DNA from: Syngnathus acus
Lineage: Eukaryota; Chordata; Actinopteri; Syngnathiformes; Syngnathidae
Reading direction: 5' to 3'
Assembly: GCF_901709675.1 (NCBI RefSeq)
Contig: NC_051094.1
Span: forward strand, 18,076,501-18,140,500
DNA: 64,000 bases
Shown: positions 47,101 through 59,300 of the stretch, in pieces
Layout: every line of letters begins with the position of its first letter
Numbering within the stretch: the stretch's first letter is position 1
Program-made: the position numbers and the translations under genes
The notes under the pieces: model-generated
The model's database searches: none
The model's input: only the letters and a program-made list of their open reading frames with translations
Told to the model about the DNA's origin: nothing

Positions 47101-50100
47101 TGCAAATCTCCTAATAAAGGGGCTCTTGTAGGAGATGAGAAGTATATGGCGAGTAGATTTCTTAATTGTATGCGATACATGCCGAAGTGGAAGAAAAAGT
47201 ATGGAGTAGAAGGAAAGTTGAAATGTGGAAGAAGTGGTAGAAGTTTTGGAGGAGAGTGTGGCTGGGAAGAAAAGTAACTGAGAAAGGAAAGAAAAGAGAG
47301 AGAATTGAAATGTGCTAGAGTGTGATTGAAAGCTTCACAAGAGAGAAGAGAACAAATTCAAGAGACAACACATAGAAAGATGAAAAGTGATGAGGTCACA
47401 AGTGTTTGTCAGACCAGAACACAATAAGGCCCCAGTGCGCAGGTGCAAGGCCGCAGCTCAACCCGCGGCTCAAGCAAAGGGGCAAGAGGAGCTTCCGCTC
47501 CTATGCAAATCACGTATCCAAATTTAAAAGACCTGAAGCCTCCCCCATATGACAGCAAAACATGTCATTGTCAGATTATTGGAACATTTTTTAGATTACT
47601 AGAGCTCCTGTACATACAAGAAGTATGACAATGCTGTTTGTATGCCCAATGACAAATGACCAGAGATGAAATTGTGTGTCCACACTAAAGTTAAAATTTG
47701 CAAATCAAGTGGTAAAGAAATGCAAATTGCTTCTAAAATATAAATAAAGAATTAGAATGTGCTGTCCTCGCGTGCGTGGGCGGGAAACCAGCTTCATGAT
47801 CGATTGCAGGAAATGGCCAGCCTGTGACGAATCATTGGTGCCGGGCCCCCACCTTCGCACGCGAGAGCTGTGCATGTGTGTGCGTATGTGTTAAAATGAT
47901 GAAATTGGCTAAACTTGTGTGCAAAGAAATTTGCTAGACTGTGGTCTATCCAATTTGCACCGCAAAACAGAAAAACATTTGAAAAATAAAAACGAGAGGA
48001 AAAGAGAGAAATCTGTTTGCGGGCAGAAACTGATCCACACTAGTGCACATTAGTGTCGAGCCCTCATGAGAAATTCGAAAGTAAAAAAAAAAGAAAAAAC
48101 GACAGAACATGCTTTCAGGAATTGGATGAGGCAAAATTGTGAATTTAAGACATTGCAATGCTTGATTTAATAGGAATAATTGATTGGTTGTGTTATACGA
48201 TTATACAAACTTCTATATGTGAGTTAAAATCCGAGAGACTGAGTTAAATTTAAAAAACAAACAAATAAAAAATTTTGATTAATTTGCCAGCAGTTTTTGT
48301 GTGTTGAGTTTTTTTGGGATTGGTGGATTGTTCTATCAGGAACCTTGAGTTGAGAATAATATATGATTGTTGTGTGGAGAGCTTGGATAAATTGGGACCG
48401 ATGTGATAGAAAGACTCCTTTTTGGAGACTGTGTGTGAGATGCAAATGAGCAAGGTTGAATGATTGCCTGAATGAAAGGAAAATACAGGTTGAACGGTTG
48501 AAGTTGCTGGAGACTACTATGGGAAATTAGTAGAGCAACTTTGAAGAAAGAGTGATTTTGAGTAAGTTAAATGCTAAGAAAAAAAAAAGTTGCTTTTGGA
48601 TTGATAATTAACTACAGACAAAAAACTGGAGAACCAGTAACACATGCAGAAGATGTGTGAACTGGGAAACTAAGAAGCATTTTGGAAAGAAAGTCAAATT
48701 AAATGATGGTAGAATCATATGTAGTAAAGAACACATCCTCCCAAAAAGTTTGTCAAGGTGTGAGGCATGGGCGTCGCCAAGCCTCAGAAGGAGGGAGGGA
48801 GTAGGACAGATAGTGAAAGATAATAATAATACAACATATGGATTACGACATATGGATTCTCTAATACATTTGGGGTCATACCATTAAGTTAAAATTTTCT
48901 CAAAATGTTCAAACTTTTGCTTGAAGCAATCGGAAGATGATTGAAAAGTGACTAAATAAGCTATGAGGAAGTGGTGTAGCTGTTGGAAGGGCACGCGCTT
49001 ATGCGCTTCCCTGGCTAATCAACACTTGTTTGAATGAAAAGGAGGAGGGGGAATTGGCTGGGCGTCCTGAAAAACTGTGGACAAAGGGCCCATCTGATGT
49101 AGGACTTTTAACGTCCATTCCCCCAGTACAGATCAAACCAAGATCAGAGTGGCGTCCAAGAGTTAAGCAATATCCTTTAAAACAGGAGGCAATAAATGGG
49201 ATAGCCCCTGTCATAAATGGTCTTTGGTTAGGAGGAATCATTAGGAAGTGCTCAAACTCTTCTCGCAAACACTCCTATTTGTTCAAAAGGGCAATAAAAT
49301 TGACTAGTGAATGATACAACATTTGCAAGAAGCAGACAAAGAACAGTCCTTGGCAGAGCACTCAAACTGAAAGATGTCAAATGCAAATTTACTGCCGCCT
49401 GATCTTTCTTCCCCACAGGTCAACAACCGCTCCAAGCCAGGAGACTGGGACGACATGAAGGTCGTCAACAAGGACAAACTGGGCCAGCCATGGTGGGAGG
49501 GACCATTCCAAGACTACCCCCACCGCAGTAAAAATTGCTGACGGCCCAGCTGGTTTCACCTCAGCCACTGGAAGTTACAGAGAGTGCTGGACCCCATTTT
49601 CGGAGTGGGGGGAAGTTTGACTACAAAGGGGCCTCATCGTTTAAGGCGGGGCGTCTCAATGTTGGTGAAGAATCCATAAGATCCCCACTCTGACTAGGCA
49701 ATGGGAAATATCAGTGTCTCTGCCATCCAAGTAGCAACGGGGCTCCACATGCCAGGTGGATCCTCTGTTGCGTTGTGGTTGAAGCGTGCTATGGACTGAT
49801 TGATTTGACGGCTGCGTGTGGACCAAGGCGGAAGTAATCTGGGGAGAGGACGCCGGCGCTGATTGTTCGCCGCTTCTCCACCAGAATTAGTTTAGAATTA
49901 GTTTAGTTTTAGTGTTTTTATTTATTTATTTTTTAGCCATTATTAAAGTTTAGCTTTTAGCTTCTAGTTTTAGTGTGCAGTGCGCCTGGACCGCGGCGAA
50001 CCGCGGCGAACCTCCACAGAGCTGGCTGCCTACTACGGCGCGCCCACCCCACCACCCCCCGCCAAGGCATCCTGGCTAGCCTAGCCAATGGCTAACACTC

Positions 50101-53100
50101 AAGTTCAGTGTTCTCCAACCGGCACTATGTTAACTTACTCCATCCCCCGCTTGCTGGAGCTGAGTAATCACACCATTCCAGGGTGTGTCTCAGTCATCAA
50201 ACAACTCGGACTTCTCCGCAGACCACGTTACATCCACAGAAGCACCCGTCGTAACTTTGTTTTCTCCCAACCCGTCCATAACACTGTACCATTCATCTGC
50301 TCCTCCTCCGCCCGACACCCCGTCGCATGTACAACACGTCATCAGATACCTGGCGCACTTGGATCTTATTGTAGCAACCATGCGGGGCTGCAGTACTCCA
50401 GGTGGCCTGGAAAACATGGTGCGCACTTCACTCCTACACGGAGCGGACTCCGACACAAGACGGACACCGGGTTGCCGGGAAAACACGGAGTGTTAATTTC
50501 TCCAGCACGGGACGGACACCAACACGGAGTGGATTTCACTCCAACACAGAGTGGACTGCACTGCATGTGGCACAGAAAACGTGGAGTGGATTTCTCTCTA
50601 CTTCGCCCCCTACCTAAACACAGCCCCACAGCCACAATCAAAATGGATCTCCTCAACATCCAAGCACTCACCCGTAAATCATCATTTATTCACGACCTCA
50701 TCCTGGACAAAGGCTTAGACATAATGTGCCTGACTGAAACCTGGCAACCACCCGATGTCTATCAATCCCTCAATGAAGCCTGTCCCTCTGGTTATAAATA
50801 CATAACTAAACCTCGCAGCACTGGCCGTGGCGGTGGCCTGGCTGTACTCCACCGTCTTGATCTAGAGCTGTCCCCCCTCCCTCTACCTGATCACTCCTCA
50901 TTCAAATCCCTTGCATTCAAATGTAAACCTCCATATCCTATCACCGTTTTACTTATTTACCGCCCTCCTAAACCAAACTCCTCTTTCATTCCAGAACTAC
51001 ACGATCTACTCACTACCCTCTGTACCTCCACTTCCTCTAATCTAATCATATTAGGTGATGTTAACATCCATGTCGACGCCCCCCTGCCTCTGACCTGTTG
51101 CAACTATTGGACTGTTTACACCTCACCCAACATGTAAATGTCCCCACACATGACAAAGGGCATACACTTGACCTTGTCATCTCCTCATCGGCCATAAGCA
51201 ACCTGCAAGTTCATGAGGTCGGTGTGTCTGACCACAAACTTATTCAAATGGAACTTCCTTTCCCACACCCCCACTCCAAACCCAAGCGGCAAATCTCATT
51301 CAGAAATTTCAAAAACATCAACCAAGACACTATAGCACAGGACCTCCAGCTTCTCTCCTCCTCCTCTGCAACCTTTACATCAGTCAGCAAGGCAGTGGAC
51401 CATTACAATAACTCTTTGGCCAAACTTCTAAGTATCCACGCCCCCCAAAAAACCAAAACAGTCACCTTTTCACGCTCAGCCCCCTGGTACACCAGTGAGC
51501 TGCGTCTGATGAAGTCAACTGGACGCATCCTGGAGCGTCGTCTTAAAGCCTCAGGACTGACCGTGCACAAACAGGCCTACAAAGAACATCAGAAGGCCTA
51601 CTCAAAAGCCCTTGGGACTGCACGTGCCCAGTTCTATTCCAATATCATAAACAATACCCCTGGAAATTCAAAACAGCTCTTTTCAACCATCAACCACTTT
51701 CTCAAACCCCAACCCACCACTCCAACAGAATCCTCAGAGGTAGTGTCCAATAGCTTTATGACCTTCTTTACCGCTAAGGTTGACAACATCCGCACCCAGC
51801 TCCTCTCCTCTTCTTGCCCCACCACTTCACCTCCTCCCCCCTTCCTTCCACCCGGGACAGTCCAGCCTCTCCGCTGCTTCTCCCCTATCTTGCAGTCGGA
51901 GGTAGAAGACATCATCAAAAAGATGAAACCCTCCACATGTGCCCTGGACCCTTTCCCCACAGCCCTCATTAAACAACAAACCTCAGCCATTAGTCCCCTA
52001 ATAACCAATGTCATCAACCTCTCACTCCAGTCTGGCTCTGTACCCGCTGCATTGAAGACTGCCATTATTACCCCCCTGCTCAAAAAACCCTCACTTGACC
52101 CGGACAACCTTGCCAACTACAGACCAATATCTAACCTCCCGTTCCTCTCCAAGGTTCTGGAAAAAGTGGTAGCTGCCCAACTTCACACTCATCTCACCCG
52201 CAATAACATTGCTGAGAAATTTCAATCCGGGTTTCGCTCTGGCCACAGCACTGAAACAGCACTTGTTAGGGTCACCAACGACCTTCTCATGGCTGCCGAT
52301 GCAGGCTCCCCGTCACTTCTCATCCTGTTGGATCTGTCCGCTGCATTTGACACTGTCCACCACAATATCCTCCTTAACCAACTTCACTCCACTGGATTCT
52401 CTGGCACTGCTCTAACCTGGCTTCAGTCCTACCTCTCGAACCGGACCGAGTACGTTTCCCTGGGGGGGGAAAATCCGACACTCACATGAAACCAACACTT
52501 GGTACCTGGGTGTGACGTTCACTGTGAGATCCCACACACAGGAGGGATGCTATGTGTGTTCCAAACCCCCCCTTCCTCCACGCAAGTTCACCTGGAGGCC
52601 AGAACAATGACTGTCACTGAAGCGAAATTCATGGCCTCTGTGGGAGGGGTTGGATTTCAACACCGTGCTGTCACAGTCAGTGATGCGACCTCTACCGTCC
52701 TGGACTCACAGAAAGGAACCTGTGATCGAACTCTTGGATTAATCTTAATGTGACTGTTGAAGGACGAAAGATACCGCAAGTGGCCTAAACAAAAAGGCTC
52801 CCTGAAATGGACTACACGTGTTTCATCCAAGAAAATGAAACACACGAATGCATTAACGACTGCTCTCCAGGAGGAAACTGGATGGGAGCTTTGGACATCA
52901 CCGCTGAGTGCCAGGATGGGAGAGCCATTTCAAGGCGTAAGGGCTCTCCTGCCAACATGGCTGCACCATCGGACGGGACCTACTTCATTCAAAATGGTTT
53001 GTGGCTTTGTGGTCACAAGAGTTGTCCGATGCTGCTCGCCAACTGGAGACGAGCGTGTACACGTGTGGGTGACCGACCACACCTACAGTATACAACATCA

Positions 53101-56100
53101 TCAGCTGATGACAGCACACAACTCTTCTGGACGTCGACGCAGGGCTGTTGCAGCCTACGAACCCACATTACCCCGTCTGGGGTGCGAATGTCCCTGAGAG
53201 CCACAAAGTGTGGTCTGCCGGAGACAAAGTCGTTCATGCGCTTTTTCCTTGGAGCGGAGTTGGAAAACAATAACTCTTCATCGAGACACTGAACTATCGT
53301 TTTCAATCCTTTTTGAATCTCTTGCTGCAAGTCAATGATGAACAAAACAGAGAGATTCAGGCTATTGGACTAATGGTCTTGCAAAACAGGATGGTACTGG
53401 ACTGGATGACTGCAGAGCAAGGTGGCGTGTGCCACATTATTGGGACTTCCGGTTGCACATACATTCCAGGAGTTAATGACACATCAACGACGCCGTGAAC
53501 TCACTTACTTGAATTTACAGCAGGCCATGTTGGAGGACAAGATCCCACATCAATGGGATTTCTTTTCATGGCTATTCTCTGGCGCTTGGTGGCAACTGCT
53601 GTTGATACTTGTGACTCCTACGATTGTTGTGCTCATTTACGACCTGTGTTATCTCCTGTTTGAAGTCAGCTGTATCCAGATCTGTGTCTTCTACCGTAGC
53701 TGAAGTGTGAATACAACATCTCAGACATGTTGAATGTGATGATTTTAATGCGCTGCGGACAGAAGATTGCGATAATGCTGATTAGCTGAACATTTTTCGC
53801 AGAAATGTGATGATTTGACCATTGAAAATGCCTCACAAGTAATGAATACAATGATGTTTCTGTGTTTTTATTTTTCTATCTTCATTATATTTTCTTGCTT
53901 ATGTTTGTTAATCGGGGTGACATAATCATATGATAAACAGGAGGGATATGTTAGGGTTGATAGATTAGTTTGATCCTATGCTTATGTTGGAATGTAACCT
54001 GTAATAATTAACCAAATTTATCCTGTCTTAACAAAGTAGGAGAACAAAGTGCTAAGATCCTTTGAACTGATTGACCAGCTGCTGAGGAAGCAATCTAAGT
54101 TCTGTTTCCCCCAACGTCGTAAAGTACCCCCTGCTATGCTTTGACCAGAGGCCAGGGGTTCACCCCCATCCTGACCACTCTCACCCCACCCTGCTTTCTC
54201 TCAATAAATACTCTCTTGCAATAATCCAAAGTCAGACTTCGTTCGATCATCGCTGTATGCACAGTAACGAACAAGCTCTCCACTTGCAAGTGTTCAAAAG
54301 GCATACTGTCTCCCGTGTGGTTCTTGCAAAATAAGTTAGAGTGAGCACCACCTGATTGTCCTTGGGGACTTCAATGCTGTCACAGGCACCTCCAGGAGTG
54401 GCTCAGGGGCGAGCATCTGTCCTCACGGCTCTGGAACATTCCCCGACAGGGAACGCGACACCAACTCCTCCCTGATGCGGGGCCGGATCAGTGGTGTTGG
54501 ACTTGATATTCTAATACCACACCACGAAGGAGATCGACCACGTTCTCGTGGGTGGTCGATGGTCCCTGCTGCGGCCCTGTCTGGTGTTCCGGGGTGCTCA
54601 GTTCTTCAATAATGACCACCGGCTCCTCGTTGCTACGCTACAGCTCCGTCTCGAGGCCCCGAGAAGGGCGGTGCCTGGCCAAGTAAGGCCGAACGTCGGC
54701 CGGCTATGGGAGCCTGACTTGGCTGTGGCGTACGTCGAGAGTCTGGCTGGGAGGCTTGGGGGGCTGGGCTCCCCGGGGTATCCACAGGTGCTGTGGGAAG
54801 GGTTCAGAGTCAATCCTGGGGGCTGCCAGGGAGGGCATGCCTGAGTTGCCCAGGAGACGTCGGAGTGGCCTACCCGTCGAGACAGCAAACATTGTCGACG
54901 AGTGCCGCACTGCCAGGCTCAATGGGCACGCCGATCGCTACAGGCAGCTGTTCGGGCTGCGCGACGAGATCAGAAGGAGCGGGTCCGGGGTCTCTGTGAG
55001 ACGGTCGAGCATCACCTGACTACAGATGATGCTCGTCCGGCTTACAAGACGATCCGGGAACTTTGTTGGCCGGACCCCGGCCGCGAAGCTCAGTGATGCA
55101 GATGGTACAGTCCTGCCAAAGAGGACAGACTGAAGCGCTGGGTTGAGTACTTTCAGGGGTTGTATCGAGTCGACGCCCCCAGCCGCAAGATATCCACAGA
55201 CGGTATCCAGGCCACAGCGCCTTTCCCCCCCTATCAGCACTGATGTGCCCAGCCTCGAGGAAGTCCAAAAGGCCCTGGGCCAGCTGGGGGTGCCGGGGAA
55301 CTGTGGTGTCTACGCGGAGATGCTCAAGGCAGGGTGGGAGTCCGCCCTCGAAGGGTTGCACTCCCTGCTCTGCTCTGTGTGGAGCTCGGGTGTCGTTCCA
55401 ACCGACCGGAAATGTTGTTCCGATCTGGAAGGGGAAGTGCGACATCCGGGAACTATCGGGCGGTTACCCTTCTCTCAGTGCCTTGCAAAGTCTTCGCCCA
55501 TGTACTTCTGAACAGGATGCGCCACCACTTCCTAGAGCACCAGCGACCTGAGCAATCCGGCTTCACGCCAAAGAGATCCATCGTCAACCGTATCCTCGCT
55601 CTTTGCGTCCTGACAGAGCGCCCCTGTGAATTCGATAGAAAGCTGCTAGCAGCCTATATCGACTTCAAGAAGCCGTTTGACTCGGTTAGTTGAGACGCCC
55701 TGTGGAGACTCCTAGAGCTCTGGGGGATCCCATCTGCTTCACCTTGGCTCTGTATTCCGGTACTGAGAGTGCTGTGAGGCTCTGACTTCTTCTCGGTTGA
55801 TACTGGGGTAATGCAGGGGTGCGTGCCCCCATACCTGACCTGACCTGAGTATGCATGCAGGATGTGGTGAAATAGCTAGGGGAGAGTGGGGTAAGTAGCA
55901 GGGATGAGAATCTTCCGCGGATCCGCGGATTTCCGTGTTTTTTTCCATCGGGAGTATCATTTTCGTGAACCGTGTAGATCCGTTGAGAAAATCGTTTTTA
56001 TATGGGGGGGCGGCTGGCAGCAGTATTGCGACAACAGCCACCTTTTTTTCGGCAGCATTTTGGCGCTACTTTCGTCACATCATTTGCCTACTCATTTGTT

Positions 56101-56297
56101 TTAGCCAGCATGGCGAACGTTTTAGAGAAAAAAGACGAGGATCGTGCCAGGGAAATAGACAAGTCGAACGGGATCAGGAACTGCTTCAGATGGGCATGGC
56201 TCGAGAGCAGCGTCATCTTACAACTCAGAGACTAAGAGCCACATTTTTTACTGTGTCATCGCAAAGAGCCACATCATACACATGAGCACACATGAAC

Positions 56298-56328
<31 letters not shown>

Positions 56329-59300
56329 AAACACGCACACACACACACACACACACACCCCTCTGCTCAGCCAAATTTATTGTGTGACATTATTCCAGGG
56401 GTGGCCAACCCGGCCAAAATGGCAAGGAAAAAATGCACAGCTAAACGAATATATGACGATGACCACAGGACGTTTTTAACAGAGTTAAAGTTGTTTTTTG
56501 TTGAACGTAATGGCAAGCCATTCTGCCTGATATGTTGGACGTCATTAGCGCATTTAAAAGCTTCAAATGTTCAGCGCCACTTCAGCTCACTTCATGCCAA
56601 TATCGATAAGGACTTTGCAAAAGGGACTGAATTTCGCAAGCACAAGTTTGGACACTTTGAAAAGTCAGGCAGAAAAATAGGTACAGTTTTTCAAAAAAAT
56701 TACGAAGCACTCAGAGACTGTCACACTTGCATTGTTTCAACTGGCTTGGAACATTGCACGAGCTAAAAAGCCATACAATGAAGTGGAGTTCGTTAAAATA
56801 TGCCTCAGTGACGTTATTGAAATCTTGTCTCCTGAAAACAACAAACTAAAACGAATGGTCTGTCCCGCCACACATAGTAAGTGAAAAAACTTATGTTTTT
56901 GTTTGTGGAATTTGTTGAACTGAGAGTTTGTCTGTGTGAGACAATGCACACAATGTTCATTGTTGAAAATGTGGTCTTTGGTCTGTGGTTTTAGTACTGT
57001 AGGAGTCAATTTGTCATTATCATGTTGGTGCGTGACATAATAATGCAGGGGTGGCCAACCCGCGGCTCGCGAGCCGCATGCGGCTCTTTGGCTGGTTTCA
57101 TGCGGCTCTTTTACGTTCATATCAACATTTGTGTTTATTTTTCGTGCGGATTTGCTTCGCTTGAGTTCAATATGGTATTTTGGTCAAACGCGCATGCGCG
57201 TGAGGTGAAATCCCGCAAAGGAGGAGGGACAAACCCATTTGAGGAGTGTCAATTTGGCTCTCAAAATGGCAAGGAAAAAATGCACAGCTAAACGAATATA
57301 TGACGATGAACACAGGGCAGAGCGATTGGTTTTGCTGGCTTTTTAATGAATGCCGACTGTGACTACGGGGGCCCATTAGGTCCAGAAAAGCTGACAAGAC
57401 GCTATCGCCCAATGTCGCAAACCGCCTATTCATCATTCTTTCAATTTTGTCATTTTGTACGGAATTATGTGAGCTTTTGGCTGTGACATCATCAATTTAT
57501 TAATGTTCCCTGACTATGCAAAGTTTGTATTCACCACTTACCATGTTTTTGTTTGTTCGTTCTTTTGTTACTCCATGTACTTGCTTACGTCATCATATTC
57601 TTAGTTTAATCATGCTTTCAACCATATCTTTTCTTTGTTAGGCAAAATATTTCCCTCTGTCCAGAATGTTCAGTAGTAATCGAAAACTGCTGTCTAGCAT
57701 TAGTCAAAACATAAGATACAATCAAGTACTGAACATTTTTAGACGACTTTGGCAGTGTCCGTGATTTAGAAAATCATCAGGCATGCATTAAACAGTTTCT
57801 TAAGGGTCATTAAGCTATTCAGGCAATATATCAAAAAACATTCGTTATTTCAAAGTGCTCAGAAATAAATATCAGATCATAAAGTTATAAAAACCTTTGT
57901 CATTACCCCCTATCAAAAATGTCTAGTTATGTCTGCTTTATTGATTTGGTGTGTAGGTATAATTATATGCTTAAAATGTTTCTTTTATTGCTTTAATATG
58001 TGAATATACTTGTCTGCTTATGTACTTTATTCAATGAGGTTTGAGCATATCTGTTTTTGTAGCTAGGCAGGACTTTTTGTATTTCGAACCCATTCCTTCA
58101 CTATTCAATGACATCACTAAGTGGAAGCGGAACGTCACTCTCTTCTGAGCTACTGGGGTGCACTTTCTTTTTGGATTTGTTTTGCTTTGACCCTTTCAGG
58201 CTCCCCTTCTTATTTTCACTCATTTTCTTCTTTTCAGCCTGTTTCTTTTGTGGCACAACTTACCCCAGGCCCTTTGGAACAAATTACACCAGACCCACCA
58301 TTTTGAAAAAAATGCATCATTTGAGCAAGCATCATGCTAACTCTATGGACTCATGCTGTAGCTTACTAAAGCACTAAAACATGTGTGAACTGTTTTCAAA
58401 GTTGTTTATAATTGTTCAAACACAGCAATCAAAAAACCTTAATCATAGAAATTTTACTTTTGAGGGCAAACAATTGTTTTTTAACTTAAATGTGCTTACC
58501 TCTCAAGCCATGTGTCGCCCTTCTCTGCAGGATGAGTGAAATGGATGCCCCTTCAAAAATAGGTGGTCACATGACCAACTTCTTCTATGGTTTTCTGGAA
58601 AACAGGGGTGGCACTACTTGCCCCTTGGCAAATTACCCCACTCTCCTGTGCATATATCATTGACAACATTGCGACTCTAGAGCAGATAGATAGATAGACT
58701 GCACGCTCAGTTTCTGCATGATGATTGGTTGGCTCTTTGACAGTGAAATAAGCGTATCAGCAATCTTGTACTATAAACTTCCACTAGCATTTTTCACATT
58801 TTTCATTCCATCGTACTGAACGGATCCGTAGATTTGTTGCGACATTGGTATGCATTTAGTGTCATTGTCTATGCTTTGTACTGTTCTTACCTTTTTAATC
58901 TGCTATGTAGAATTTTGTGAAAATACAACAATCTTAATCCTGCTCTGATTTCAGGTTCTGTGAGTCTTGTCAAGGAGAATTAAAAGATAAAAGGGTAAGT
59001 GCTGCCTGTTTATTATATCAGCTCTGTATTTCTGTTGTAGTTACTATGAAGTTGCCTCAGGACAATAGCATAATTCAAATTTGATAATTAACCCATGTAT
59101 CCTGAGCCTTAATATTAATGAGTAGCACTTCTAGTGTCATCGTCAGTACATGCTACTACCTATTATGCGGATGACGCAGGTTTGGTTCCTGGTAAGCGCA
59201 CCAATTCCTGGATAAGAAAGGCTGGGTTCCATCAGGTATGGCGGAATAAAATCTGTGCTCCGCAAATCATGCAAGGGACTTAACTGTGGCGATTCCCTGA

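Larger units (their letters stand above)
46010..54350 (+). mobile_element. Endogenous retrovirus (epsilon/gamma-like), degraded
   Basis: Two ~404-bp LTRs flank a leader with a tRNA-His-like primer binding site, a gag start, a partial pol and an env split by a LINE. Pol is reduced to the start of RT and the end of integrase. A tRNA-His primer is known for walleye dermal sarcoma-type retroviruses, and some teleost ERVs are related to them. Both gag and env frames are broken, so the copy cannot be functional. Confidence 0.88.
45300..55870 (+). mobile_element. LINE split by an ERV
   Basis: The left part (45300-46009) carries a GC-rich 5' region and the endonuclease N-terminus. The right part (54353-55870) starts '[12 protein letters not shown]', the next endonuclease motif. 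About 25-30 LINE bases at the junction are missing and no ERV target duplication is visible, so a small deletion accompanied or followed the insertion. Confidence 0.85.
55880..58646 (-). mobile_element. Element with GGGGAGAGTGGGGTAAGTAG-type ends
   Basis: 'ggagagtggggtaagtag' (55881) and 'ttaccccactctcc' (58633-58646) form terminal inverted repeats, with a second inner 'tacttgccccttgg'. The right part encodes an acidic tail on the minus strand. hAT fragments are nested at 55898-57420. Confidence 0.6.
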
